From contig NC_017095.1 of assembly GCF_000235405.2 (NCBI RefSeq), forward strand, positions 1,017,501 through 1,081,500: a stretch of DNA of 64,000 nt, given 5' to 3'. The notes under the pieces were generated by a model. That model worked only from the letters and a program-made list of their open reading frames with translations. It had not been told where the DNA came from and did no database searches. The position numbers and the translations under genes were made by a program. Source of the stretch: Fervidobacterium pennivorans DSM 9078. GTDB taxonomy: Bacteria > Thermotogota > Thermotogae > Thermotogales > Fervidobacteriaceae. This document shows, one piece after another, positions 45,312-54,626 of this stretch (position 1 is its first letter; every line of letters begins with the position of its first letter).

Positions 45312-46004
45312 ATGTACAGGGCTGATCTTCACGTTCATTCTTGTTTGTCCCCTTGTGCAGAGCTTACGATGGTTCCTTCGGTGGTCTGTGATTCAGAAGT
45401 AGAAATCATATCAATCACTGACCATAACTCCGCACGTAACGTTGCGGCTTTTATTTCTTTATGTAGTAACAAAATTATCGTTCCTGGCATTGAAATCCAT
45501 TCACTTGAAGACGTTCACGTGCTTGGTTACTTTCCGGATATTAAAGATGCGTTAGCTGTTTCAGAAGTCGTTGAACAAATGCTGCCAAAATTCGAGTATG
45601 ATCCCGAAAAGTATGGTTACGAAGTAGTTTTGAATGAGCAGGAAGAATTCACAGAATCCCTGGATTATTACCTCGGTTTTCCTGTAAGTATGACTATCGA
45701 AGATATTTTACAACTAATTACAGAGCACAACGGTCTTCCAGTCTTTGCACACGTCGATAGAAGATTTGGCGTCATTCAACAACTCGGGATGGTGCCCCAT
45801 AATGTCAAACACGTTGAAGTTAAGAAAAAGGAGCTTGCTTTTGAATTGCGAAGCAAGGGATTTATAATTTTAACTTCTTCTGATGCTCATACCCCCGACG
45901 AAATCGGCTCAAGGAAAGTATATTTTGAAGAGCAACCAAAGAGTGCAGAGCATGTCATAAAACTAATTCAAGAAGGGAGGTTTAAAACCATTTGGGACTT
46001 ATAA
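45312..46004 (+). CDS. PHP-domain phosphoesterase
   Basis: 230-residue PHP metallo-phosphoesterase. Metal-binding motifs: L-H-V-H-S near residue 6-10, I-T-D-H-N near 36-40, E-I-H near 58, F-A-H-V-D near 150, and the late S-S-D-A-H. It belongs to the small PHP group near DRTGG and ATPase genes. Substrate is unknown. Its 3' end overlaps the next gene by 13 bases, which indicates coupling. Confidence 0.88.
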   Translation: MYRADLHVHSCLSPCAELTMVPSVVCDSEVEIISITDHNSARNVAAFISLCSNKIIVPGIEIHSLEDVHVLGYFPDIKDALAVSEVVEQMLPKFEYDPEKYGYEVVLNEQEEFTESLDYYLGFPVSMTIEDILQLITEHNGLPVFAHVDRRFGVIQQLGMVPHNVKHVEVKKKELAFELRSKGFIILTSSDAHTPDEIGSRKVYFEEQPKSAEHVIKLIQEGRFKTIWDL

Positions 46005-46531
46005 CTCTCGCAGACCACGTGCATGATATAGCAGAAAATTCAATAAATGCGAAAGCAAAGAATGTGAGGTTGGTAATCAAAGAAACAGATGAAATTTTTT
46101 ATTTCTTAATAGAAGATGACGCGGGCGGAATTAGACCTGATATCCTTGAGAAAATCTTTGATCCATTTGTAACAACCAGAAAAAAAGAGATTAGAAGGGT
46201 GGGACTCGGGTTACCTTTTTTAAAGCAATCCGCCGAAGCAACTGGTGGTTATGTAAAAGTATATTCCGAATACGGTAAGGGTACAAGAACAGAAGCTTTG
46301 TTCTACAAATCCCACATTGATTGTCAACCGGTGGGAAACCTTGTCGATACATTTCTTGTTCTTTTGCTAAATCAAAATATAAAGTGGTTTATCACACGGT
46401 GCTATAATGACAATTGCTACGAAATTTCTTCTGAAACAATCCGAGAATACCTAGGAGTTTTGGACACGCCAGAAAAAATAAAAGCACTGTCAGAAATGCT
46501 GGAGGAACTTGAAAGCTCAATTAAGGAGTAA
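45992..46531 (+). CDS. Histidine-kinase-type ATPase domain protein (no kinase core)
   Basis: 179-residue protein with a GHKL ATPase domain: N box D-I-A-E-N-S-I-N-A (about residues 12-20), G1 E-D-D-A-G-G-I and G2 R-V-G-L-G-L-P-F-L, then a G-K-G-T segment. It has no dimerisation/phosphoacceptor histidine, so it may be an RsbW-like kinase or a sensor ATPase. TTG start at 45992, behind GGGAGG, inside the PHP gene. Third gene of the DRTGG-PHP-ATPase group. Confidence 0.85.
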   Translation: MGLITLADHVHDIAENSINAKAKNVRLVIKETDEIFYFLIEDDAGGIRPDILEKIFDPFVTTRKKEIRRVGLGLPFLKQSAEATGGYVKVYSEYGKGTRTEALFYKSHIDCQPVGNLVDTFLVLLLNQNIKWFITRCYNDNCYEISSETIREYLGVLDTPEKIKALSEMLEELESSIKE

Positions 46532-46566
46532 ATAAAATAGAGAATTACAACAAGGGAGGAAAAAAG

Positions 46567-48777
46567 ATGAGGAAAACAGCAGTTTTACCCATTTTAACGG
46601 TACTTTTTGTCTTCATCAGTATAACTTTACATGGTTTTGTGTTGAAAGACGTGAAGTTCGAGGGATTAAAAACTATTCAAAAAAACGAGTTAACTTATGC
46701 TTACAGTGCTTACATAGGAAAAGACATAAACATGTATGCAATAGAAGACATTGTCTCCCAACTTGAAGAACTTGGATACTTCGAAGACATTCAATACGTT
46801 CTGGAAGATGTTCCAGGGAAAGAAAATGAAAAAATTTTGCTCATAAAGGTTGTAGAAAACGAACCTGTCTCACAAGTTTCCTTAGAAATCACAGGACCCG
46901 GAATTATTGCCAAGGAAACACTCCAAGGCTCGATAACCTTACAAGAAGGTAAGGCCTTTAGTTTTGAAAAGTTCTGGGAAAGTATAAACAACATTGCGAA
47001 AATTTACACTGATAATGGTTACATTGTAGCAACTCCGAAATCTCAAGATAAGACTTTTGCTTTTGTCTACATATCGGGTCGTATTGATGGCAGTAATGTA
47101 CTGTTCAAAGTAACAGAATATGTACTTTACGATGTAAAATTTGAAATTCAAAGCAACGATGAACAGTTCAAATCAGAGTTCCAAAATATCGAAAAGCAAT
47201 TAAGTTTGCCAAAATACAAAGATTACGAAGTCAAAGCTCCACTCTTAAGGATTTTCGACAGCCCAAAGAATTACGTTCCAACCTTACAAAAGTTCCAGGA
47301 ATTTTTCCAAAACCTTTCTAAATACGTATACTTCAAAGTGATTGATATTTCTACCTTTGAAGAGGAAATAGACATTCCCGCAAAAAGTCTTGTAATTACA
47401 CTAACAGACAACACTATCGTAAATCAGCCTGCCCAATTAAAGGGAATCAGAACTAAGGGTAATACAATCTTTAGCGAAAGGGAACTCGTTGGTGAGGTAA
47501 AAGAAGGAACATACACAAATTTTGAGATTTTGAAAACGATACAAAAAGTAAAAGACAAATACGATAAATCCGGATACATCGTAAATCTGAATCTGGAAAC
47601 TGACAAAGAAGGTTACCTGTACATAGTAGTAAGTGAAACCAAAGTTCGAAACGTTAAAATAACAGGGAATGAACGAACAAAAACCTATGTTTTCGACGAT
47701 TTGATAGCCGTTAAACCCGGCGATTATTTAAACCGTAATCAGCTGCAAGTCACGTATATTGAACTCAAAAAGAGCAACTTCTTCAAAGACGTGAATTTAA
47801 ACTTTGAACCAGTGGATAATGACAGTGTCGACATTGTTGTAAACGTCTTGGAAAAAGACAAGAAATTCGACTTCCAAGGTGGAATAACATGGGGGCCAGT
47901 GAAAGACAAACCTTGGTATGAGGGATTTGCAGGTATACTCTCACTATCTTCTACAAATCCTTTCGGTTACGGTGAGAACTTCTCCATATCGTTGCAAAAA
48001 GCACTTTCTACCACGAACCTGTCGCTCAATTTTGGTATAAGAAAGCCCTTTGAAATGCCATTAAGTGTATCGTCCTCAATTTCATTTAACCAGGAAACCC
48101 AAGAGGGAACAACAACAACAAAATGGAGCACTTCAGCCGGAATAAGCACTCTAAAAATGCCTATTGGTCAATTTTCTTTGACAGCGAATTACTCTGAAAC
48201 CACGACCTCGTCTACAACAACGCTCACTACCAAAACCCTGGCTTTAACAGGAAGCTACGTTTATGAAACTTTAGATAACCTTTACGTCCCGATGAAAGGT
48301 TATTCATTCACCTTCAGTGGAACAAAATATTTCCCACTCTCAGAACAAGGTTCTGACGCTGTAAGTTACTTTACAGAGGCAACATACCACTTGCCATTAT
48401 CCGAGACTGTTTCATTAGCAAGCCGCATTTATAACGCCCAAGTCTTTCAAACAGCGGGGGCTCCTGTGAACTTCAGCCTTGCTGGTCCATATCAGGTGAG
48501 AGGTGTAAAGAGCGAAGAAAAAGGAACCGTGCTTGTTTTAAACAACAACGAAATCAGATTTAAAGAACCAGACCAAATATTCTACTTTTCCATTTTCTAC
48601 GACCTTGGATTCATAGGTCAAGCTTACACATTTGACAACCTCAAATCTTCAGCAGGTGTTGAACTGGGCTTAGTGTTACCTATGTTTGGTTTGGTGCGTT
48701 TTGGCGTAGGTTTGCAGATTTTACCAACATTTTCTCCGAACTTCAACACATATTTCATTTTTGGTCAGACATTCTAA
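46567..48777 (+). CDS. bamA: BamA/Omp85 outer-membrane assembly factor
   Basis: 736-residue outer-membrane protein insertase. Signal peptide in the first 20 residues; POTRA modules fill roughly residues 22-425 (several units with the V-K-x-V-x-x-x-G/N-N-x-x-x-x pattern); a 16-strand barrel follows, with loop motif V-R-G-V (usual V/I-R-G-F/Y) and a last strand ending in F-G-Q-T-F. Length is a little shorter than E. coli BamA, but the layout is the same. GGGAGG precedes the ATG. It provides the machinery for barrel proteins such as the one at 3640. Confidence 0.93.
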   Translation: MRKTAVLPILTVLFVFISITLHGFVLKDVKFEGLKTIQKNELTYAYSAYIGKDINMYAIEDIVSQLEELGYFEDIQYVLEDVPGKENEKILLIKVVENEPVSQVSLEITGPGIIAKETLQGSITLQEGKAFSFEKFWESINNIAKIYTDNGYIVATPKSQDKTFAFVYISGRIDGSNVLFKVTEYVLYDVKFEIQSNDEQFKSEFQNIEKQLSLPKYKDYEVKAPLLRIFDSPKNYVPTLQKFQEFFQNLSKYVYFKVIDISTFEEEIDIPAKSLVITLTDNTIVNQPAQLKGIRTKGNTIFSERELVGEVKEGTYTNFEILKTIQKVKDKYDKSGYIVNLNLETDKEGYLYIVVSETKVRNVKITGNERTKTYVFDDLIAVKPGDYLNRNQLQVTYIELKKSNFFKDVNLNFEPVDNDSVDIVVNVLEKDKKFDFQGGITWGPVKDKPWYEGFAGILSLSSTNPFGYGENFSISLQKALSTTNLSLNFGIRKPFEMPLSVSSSISFNQETQEGTTTTKWSTSAGISTLKMPIGQFSLTANYSETTTSSTTTLTTKTLALTGSYVYETLDNLYVPMKGYSFTFSGTKYFPLSEQGSDAVSYFTEATYHLPLSETVSLASRIYNAQVFQTAGAPVNFSLAGPYQVRGVKSEEKGTVLVLNNNEIRFKEPDQIFYFSIFYDLGFIGQAYTFDNLKSSAGVELGLVLPMFGLVRFGVGLQILPTFSPNFNTYFIFGQTF

Positions 48778-48812
48778 AGAGCATAGTAAAGGGGACTTGG
48801 AGGTTTATAATA

Positions 48813-49439
48813 ATGCACAATATTGACGAGTTACTTAAAAATCTCGAGTCGATTAGAGAACAAGCAAAACCTCTTGTTGAATCAAGATGGGAAGAATTTG
48901 AAAAACTAAGGCAGGAAGGTTCTGAAGAAGATTTATTTTCGGAGTTGTGTTTTTGCATTCTAACGGCGAACTGGAGTGCGCAGGGTGGTATTAAAGCACA
49001 GAAAATCATCGGACGTGGTTTTGTATATATGTCAAAAGAAGAGTTAGTTAGCAAACTACGGGAAGTTGGGCACAGGTATCCTGAAGCTAGAGCTGAATAC
49101 ATAATATCAAACAGGTGGATTATCGGCAAATTAAAAGAGTTAATTAAGCAGGAGGATCCTCGTGAGTACATCGTAAAGAATGTCAAAGGACTCGGTTGGA
49201 AAGAAAGCTCCCATTTCTTACGCAACATTGCGTTCACAAACTATGCTATCTTGGATAAGCATGTTCTAAGAATTATGAACAAATACGGTCTTATCGAAGA
49301 GATACCAAAAGGATGGACGAAAAAACGCTATTTAGACTACGAAGAAAGGCTTAGAAAAGTTGCAGATATGTTTGGAGAGCACTTAGGGAAGTTTGACCTC
49401 TACCTGTGGTATATGATAAAAAAGACTGTGGACAAATAA
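48813..49439 (+). CDS. ogg: 8-oxoguanine DNA glycosylase/AP lyase, Ogg2 type
   Basis: 208-residue DNA repair enzyme that removes 8-oxoguanine and nicks the strand. Helix-hairpin-helix with the catalytic lysine K130 in K-G-L-G-W-K-E and aspartate D148 in A-I-L-D-K-H. It belongs to the Ogg2 family, known from Thermotoga and archaea; the usual C-terminal I-K-K-T-V-D-K end is close to the family's. TTGGAGG precedes the ATG. It lies 35 bases after bamA. Confidence 0.93.
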   Translation: MHNIDELLKNLESIREQAKPLVESRWEEFEKLRQEGSEEDLFSELCFCILTANWSAQGGIKAQKIIGRGFVYMSKEELVSKLREVGHRYPEARAEYIISNRWIIGKLKELIKQEDPREYIVKNVKGLGWKESSHFLRNIAFTNYAILDKHVLRIMNKYGLIEEIPKGWTKKRYLDYEERLRKVADMFGEHLGKFDLYLWYMIKKTVDK

Positions 49440-49474
49440 ACAACTTTGTTCTAACTTAAGGAAGGGGGATTTCC

Positions 49475-50389
49475 ATGAAACTAATCGAAAGCGTTCCAAA
49501 TTTCAGTGAAGGTAGAAGGGAAGAGATTGTCAGGCAAATTATCGAAGAAGCCAGTAAGTATCCAAAAGTTAAGGTACTTGACTGGTCAATGGATAAGGAC
49601 CACAACAGGTCTGTCGTCACGCTTGTTGGTGAACCAGAGCAGGTTCTCAACGCACTTTTCGACATGACAAAGAAGGCAGCCGAGCTAATAGATTTGCGCT
49701 ACCATAAAGGTGAACATCCAAGGATGGGTGCTACGGATGTTATTCCTCTTGTTCCACTCATAGGAACAACCATGCAAGAATGTGTAGAGTGGTCAAAACA
49801 ATTGGGCAAAAGAATAGGCGAAGAACTTGGGATTCCCGTTTACCTATACGAACGCAGCGCAACGCGTCCAGAGAGGGAGAACCTCTCAGAAATTAGAAAG
49901 GGAGAATTCGAGGGATTTTTTGAAAAAATCAAAGACCCAAATTGGAAACCAGACTTTGGTCCAGATAGAGTCCACGAAACAGCGGGTGTCACAGCTGTTG
50001 GCGCAAGAGAATTTCTCATTGCGTTCAACGTGAACTTAGGGACGAATAATATTGAAATTGCAGACAAGATAGCAAAAGCTGTAAGACACATTAGTGGTGG
50101 ATACAGATACGTCAAAGCAATGGGTGTAGAATTAAAAGAAAAGGGCATAGTTCAAGTATCAATGAACCTCACAAACTATAAAAAATCTCCTATCTTCAGG
50201 GTTTTTGAAACAATCAAACGGGAAGCCGCGAGGTACGGTGTTCCTGTTGTTGGAAGTGAAATAATAGGTATGGTACCACTCCAAGCTGTTGTCGATACAT
50301 TTGCATGGTATTTGCAGATCGACGACTTCGGGACTAACAGAGTTATAGAGGAAAGGTTACTTAACGAATTGACAAAAGAAATAGAGTGA
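49475..50389 (+). CDS. ftcD: Glutamate formimidoyltransferase
   Basis: 304-residue enzyme that moves the formimino group of N-formimino-glutamate to tetrahydrofolate, a late step of histidine degradation. Family features: V-P-N-F-S-E-G-R near residue 7, H-P-R-M-G-A-T-D-V-I-P near 82, and I-A-F-N-V-N-L-G-T near 180. It is the transferase part only; no cyclodeaminase domain is attached. No hut genes are adjacent, so its place in a pathway here is unclear. Confidence 0.93.
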   Translation: MKLIESVPNFSEGRREEIVRQIIEEASKYPKVKVLDWSMDKDHNRSVVTLVGEPEQVLNALFDMTKKAAELIDLRYHKGEHPRMGATDVIPLVPLIGTTMQECVEWSKQLGKRIGEELGIPVYLYERSATRPERENLSEIRKGEFEGFFEKIKDPNWKPDFGPDRVHETAGVTAVGAREFLIAFNVNLGTNNIEIADKIAKAVRHISGGYRYVKAMGVELKEKGIVQVSMNLTNYKKSPIFRVFETIKREAARYGVPVVGSEIIGMVPLQAVVDTFAWYLQIDDFGTNRVIEERLLNELTKEIE

Positions 50390-50428
50390 AATAAGATATT
50401 TTTCACAATCTCAAAATTCAAGATTTTT

Positions 50429-50461
50429 CGGGAGGTGCACTTGCATCTCCCGTTGTTTTTG
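50429..50461 (+). terminator. Terminator of ftcD (overlaps the next promoter)
   Basis: CGGGAGGTGC (50429-50438) pairs with GCATCTCCCG (50443-50452), one G-T pair, loop ACTT, then TTGTTTTTG. The hairpin's right arm holds the -35-like TTGCAT of the following promoter. Confidence 0.88.
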
Positions 50462-50470
50462 TGATATAAT
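50441..50470 (+). promoter_or_regulatory. Promoter of the aldo/keto reductase gene
   Basis: TTGCAT (50441-50446), 18-base spacer, TATAAT (50465-50470) with TG extension (TGATATAAT). It lies inside and just after the ftcD terminator, 63 bases before the start codon. Confidence 0.7.
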
Positions 50471-50532
50471 ATAGCGGGTAAAAAGTTCGCATCTCGAACT
50501 TTTGATTTATCCTACAGCAGGAGGTGAGTATT

Positions 50533-51486
50533 ATGGAATACAGGAAAGTAGGTAAGTGGGGATTAAAAATTAGTGAAGTTTCTCTTGGAACGTGGCTGAC
50601 ATTTGGAAACCAGCTGGATTTAAAATCCACTCGCGAAGTTGTGAGATATGCTGTGTCTAACGGTATTAACTTCATTGACACAGCCGAGGCATATGCAAAT
50701 GGAATTGCAGAGTCTATGCTTGGTATGATTTTGAAAGAATACAGAAGAGAAGACCTTGTCATATCTACAAAAATCTTCTGGGGTGGCGATGGTCCAAACG
50801 ACAAAGGACTTTCGAGAAAGCATCTTTTAGAAGGTACTTGGAACTCTCTTAAGAGATTACAACTGGACTATGTAGACATTCTCTACTGTCACAGACCAGA
50901 CCCGGAAGTTCCTATGGAAGAAGTAGTCTGGACAATGGATCAAATTGTCAGGAGTGGACTCGCATTTTACTGGGGAACGAGCGAATGGAGTGCCGAAGAA
51001 ATAGAAAGGGCACACCAAGTTGCAAAAGAGTTGAACTGCATACCACCTGTTGTTGAACAACCTCAGTACAACCTCATATTTAAAGACAGGGTTGAAAAAG
51101 AATACGCGCCACTTTACGAAAAATACGGTATGGGTCTAACCACATGGAGTCCTCTTGCATCAGGGGTCCTTACTGGGAAGTACTTGGAAGGAATACCTCA
51201 AGGCTCAAGACTCGATAGATGGCCCTGGCTTAAACAAGTGATGGAAGAAAGAGGAATATTTGGAGAAGAGACAACAAACAAAATCAAAAGGTTAAAACAA
51301 ATCGCTGACGACCTGGGTGTTACTATGTCACAACTATCTATCGCTTGGTGTCTTAAAAATCCACATGTTAGTAGCGTCATACTTGGTGTAAGCTCCCTCG
51401 AACAACTCAAGGAAAACATAAAAGCTGTTGAAGTGAAAGACAAAATAACTGATGAAATCTATAAAGAATTAAGTTCCCTGTTTTGA
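50533..51486 (+). CDS. Aldo/keto reductase
   Basis: NAD(P)H-dependent oxidoreductase of the AKR superfamily, close to the potassium-channel beta-subunit-like branch. The TIM-barrel signature features are D-T-A-E-A-Y-A-N-G (residues about 50-58), the catalytic K in T-K-I-F-W-G, H in L-D-Y-V-D-I-L-Y-C-H-R-P-D, and the phosphate-binding V-I-L-G-V-S. ATG 50533 is preferred because AGGAGG lies 8 bases before; a GTG nine bases upstream overlaps it. Monocistronic between two terminators. The substrate is unknown. Confidence 0.93.
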   Translation: MEYRKVGKWGLKISEVSLGTWLTFGNQLDLKSTREVVRYAVSNGINFIDTAEAYANGIAESMLGMILKEYRREDLVISTKIFWGGDGPNDKGLSRKHLLEGTWNSLKRLQLDYVDILYCHRPDPEVPMEEVVWTMDQIVRSGLAFYWGTSEWSAEEIERAHQVAKELNCIPPVVEQPQYNLIFKDRVEKEYAPLYEKYGMGLTTWSPLASGVLTGKYLEGIPQGSRLDRWPWLKQVMEERGIFGEETTNKIKRLKQIADDLGVTMSQLSIAWCLKNPHVSSVILGVSSLEQLKENIKAVEVKDKITDEIYKELSSLF

Positions 51487-51504
51487 GAACAACTCAATTA
51501 AGTA

Positions 51505-51530
51505 GCCGCGCAGTCGCGCGGCGCTTTTTA
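51505..51530 (+). terminator. Terminator of the aldo/keto reductase gene
   Basis: GCCGCGC (51505-51511) pairs with GCGCGGC (51516-51522) around AGTC, followed by GCTTTTTA. It also separates the convergent alpha-mannosidase gene. Confidence 0.9.
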
Positions 51531-54500
51531 TCATTCAATCACCATAGTGTAGATTTTAAAAGGTCTGTACTCTACCATAATAGCCCCTGCATTTACATGT
51601 ACCTCTCTAACGTCTTCTTCCAAAATATTCGTAAGATACACCCTACTGAAGCTGAACTCTGGAATTATCTCCAAGTTTCCTGTTGAACCGACCTGCTCGC
51701 ATAACCTTAGTACCTTCTTGCCATTTACTTTTCTGTAGGAAAGTATTTTAAAGTTGTCAGACTTAACATCTATCAAATTTTTTGGTTGACTTAATAAACC
51801 TTCGAAGACTATTATTTTCTTGTTGAAATTGTCGGCTCTCTTCACAATGTCTTTCACATCGCACGGTCCATGTACATAAATAGCATAGCTGAATTCTTGC
51901 AATCCTTCGTCATCGTAAAAATCTGGATATATACCTGCCTTGAGAGCCGTCAAACTTATGGTTGAATCTTCAACAGAATGTCCATATTTACCATCGTTTA
52001 TTATCGTCACCCCAAGGTCGTATTGAGAAATATCCACCCACCTGTGAGCCAAAACTTCAAAACGGGCCTTTTCGAAGTTCGTGTTTCTGTGTGTGGCTCT
52101 CTCTATAAAGCCTCCATCAATATCAAACTTTGCAGTCCTTGAAAGTATGTTAGTTGGGAATTTAATCTTTAGAACTGTTCTTCTCATATGCCAATCAATA
52201 CGAGTTCTAACAACAACTTCTTCACTGTCGGAACCAATAATAAAGTACTGTTCGACCATTGAACCCTCAATTGTGTATTGGGCTTTCAGAACTTTTCTCA
52301 GTTCATTATCTTCAACTACAGAAACGTTATCTGCTTTCAAAATCTTCTCAGAAAGGTGAGAATGGTAATCAATATCCCAATTGTCCCAGTAAGCAGGAAT
52401 ATCCTTGTACAAGGCTAACAGATTTCCTTTGCCTTTAAAAGCATACTTTCCTAAACGCTTGTTGTATATCTGTAGCGAACCATCGTTAAAGATACTCACC
52501 TTCATATGAATGTTTTCAATTTGGTATCCGTCTCCATCTTTTTTGAGTGTAAAATCCTCTCTTACTGCTGAATTTTGAACACTATCGACAGGATTCTTGA
52601 TGCTTAACGAGAGGAGCTTTAGCGGTTCAATAGTGGTGGTATCATCACCCAGCTTATAGAAATACTTCCCATCGTACGTTGGAACTCTTTTCAAGGGCTT
52701 ACCATTGAAGCTAAGCTCAAGCTCCTTTTCCAGTTCGAATTCGACGCTTCTTGAAAAAGAAGAAGTATTAAACAAAGTAATATATCCACTCTCTGAAACT
52801 ATGTTTTCTAAAAATAGCTTTTGCTGTAGTTCTTTGCAATGTTGTATAATATAGCTCAACTCAGCGTTTGTTGTTTCGTATACCTCATGTATTGAGGAAC
52901 CAGGAAGAATGTCATGAAACTCATTGCGAAGGAGAATCTTCCATAACTCGTCAATCTCTGGTTGCAATTCCCCGTCATATAACGCATTTAAGATTTCTGT
53001 AACCCTTAAATAATCTTCCGCAATTTTGTGAAGACGTTTTGTTCTGCTTTGCGAAGTTAACGTTCCACGATGAAGTTCCAGATAAAGTTCCCCGTCCCAC
53101 ACAGGCAATTTATCAAAAGAAAAATCTTCTTTCAATTTTTCGAAGAAATTCTCAGGTGTTGAATATACTGTATCTGGTATTCCTGGTACGTACTTCAAAG
53201 CATAGTAGTTCTCGCACATTTCTTCGGTAGGACCACCGCCGCCGTCACCGTATCCAAATGTTAGGAAAACTTTGTCTGTGAGTTCTTTCTGGCGGAAATT
53301 TTGCCACGTATTAATAATGGATTTTGCACTAATCCGACCGTTATAACCTTCTTCTAAATTCTTGTAACTGTAATACACAACCTCTGTTCCGTCAATTCCT
53401 CGCCATTTGCATATATCATAAGGGAATTCATTCGATTCATTCCATGTTAGTTTTGTTGTCACAAAATATTCTATACCAGATTGTTTTAAAACCTGTGGTA
53501 ACACCCAAGAAAATCCAAAGACATCTGGCAACCAAGCTACTTTAGAAATCTTACCAAATTCTTTCTTGAAAAAGCTCTGACCGTAGTAGAATTGCCTGAT
53601 AAGAGATTCTAAACTCGGAACATTACAATCTGATTCAACCCACATACCGCCAACAGGTTCCCACTTTCCCGTTTTGACCAGCTCTTTGATTTCGTTATAT
53701 AGCTCTGGAGAGATTTCTTTTAGGTCTGCATACATCTGCGCAGAAGATTGGATGTATATAAACTCCGGATATTTCTTTGCTAATTGTACTGCATTGGCAA
53801 AGGTTCTTACGATTTTTCGTTTTGTTTCTTCAACTGGCCAAAGCCATGCATAGTCTATATGCGCATGCCCTGCTAAATAAACTTTTCCTAGTTTTGGGAA
53901 TCGCACAGACACTTTTGATAATTCGGATCTAAATTTCTCATAAGCAATGAGCAAAGTTTCTCTAACTTCTTTTCTCCATAATGCAACCTGAGAAGAAATC
54001 TCTGGAGGTTCCCAAACGCTAAGTACAAGATTCTTAGCTGATTTATTCTCGCTTAATCCCTCCAAATAACTTTTTGTACCGCGTGGGATCTCTATTAACT
54101 GAATATGCTCGTCCAACAACCCCAATATTAGTGTTGATAGTCCTTCATCGTTTGTTTCTTGAACCACATCAATAGCATTTTTAAAGAATCTCACTGCCTT
54201 TAGCATATCGACATCGTAACAAATTAAGTGACCTTCGCTAAACAATGGCTCAGATTTTGTTCCGAAAAGTCCTCGTGGCATGGTTTCAACAGTGAGGTTG
54301 TGTTTTCTCCCATCGCAAAATTGAGTAAGATTTATTTCCCTGTGGTATTCATTTATTTCACCAAGAGTTAGTCCATCTAGTTTGATAAGCGATTCCCCAC
54401 CAAACCAGGCACGTAGATAACACGTATGAAAACTTTCCAGTAGACTCTGTTGAAATACTGATTCAAAAATGGCTGGTTCATTTCCCGCTTCCCACCTGTA

Positions 54501-54626
54501 CGGAAGTCTTATCATTTTTCCTTTATGTATCCAAGTAAGTTTTTCAATTCTTGTAACACAATACGGCATTACCTCATCCAGTATCTTGGAAAATCTCGCA
54601 CAGTCGATTTGTTTGTTCCTGTACAT
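51531..54626 (-). CDS. Alpha-mannosidase, GH38
   Basis: 1031-residue cytoplasmic glycosidase of family GH38, which hydrolyses alpha-mannosides with retention. The N-terminal helical part is followed by the catalytic domain with G-H-A-H-I-D-Y-A-W-L-W (zinc ligands H and D near residue 253) and the nucleophile D in W-L-P-D-V-F-G-F. The C-terminal third is the beta-sandwich of the family. ATG 54626 is behind GGGAGG with 9 bases gap; the upstream GTG overlaps that site. No signal peptide, so it acts on imported glycans. It diverges from the nanE operon over 300 bases. Confidence 0.95.
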   Translation of the reverse strand: MYRNKQIDCARFSKILDEVMPYCVTRIEKLTWIHKGKMIRLPYRWEAGNEPAIFESVFQQSLLESFHTCYLRAWFGGESLIKLDGLTLGEINEYHREINLTQFCDGRKHNLTVETMPRGLFGTKSEPLFSEGHLICYDVDMLKAVRFFKNAIDVVQETNDEGLSTLILGLLDEHIQLIEIPRGTKSYLEGLSENKSAKNLVLSVWEPPEISSQVALWRKEVRETLLIAYEKFRSELSKVSVRFPKLGKVYLAGHAHIDYAWLWPVEETKRKIVRTFANAVQLAKKYPEFIYIQSSAQMYADLKEISPELYNEIKELVKTGKWEPVGGMWVESDCNVPSLESLIRQFYYGQSFFKKEFGKISKVAWLPDVFGFSWVLPQVLKQSGIEYFVTTKLTWNESNEFPYDICKWRGIDGTEVVYYSYKNLEEGYNGRISAKSIINTWQNFRQKELTDKVFLTFGYGDGGGGPTEEMCENYYALKYVPGIPDTVYSTPENFFEKLKEDFSFDKLPVWDGELYLELHRGTLTSQSRTKRLHKIAEDYLRVTEILNALYDGELQPEIDELWKILLRNEFHDILPGSSIHEVYETTNAELSYIIQHCKELQQKLFLENIVSESGYITLFNTSSFSRSVEFELEKELELSFNGKPLKRVPTYDGKYFYKLGDDTTTIEPLKLLSLSIKNPVDSVQNSAVREDFTLKKDGDGYQIENIHMKVSIFNDGSLQIYNKRLGKYAFKGKGNLLALYKDIPAYWDNWDIDYHSHLSEKILKADNVSVVEDNELRKVLKAQYTIEGSMVEQYFIIGSDSEEVVVRTRIDWHMRRTVLKIKFPTNILSRTAKFDIDGGFIERATHRNTNFEKARFEVLAHRWVDISQYDLGVTIINDGKYGHSVEDSTISLTALKAGIYPDFYDDEGLQEFSYAIYVHGPCDVKDIVKRADNFNKKIIVFEGLLSQPKNLIDVKSDNFKILSYRKVNGKKVLRLCEQVGSTGNLEIIPEFSFSRVYLTNILEEDVREVHVNAGAIMVEYRPFKIYTMVIE

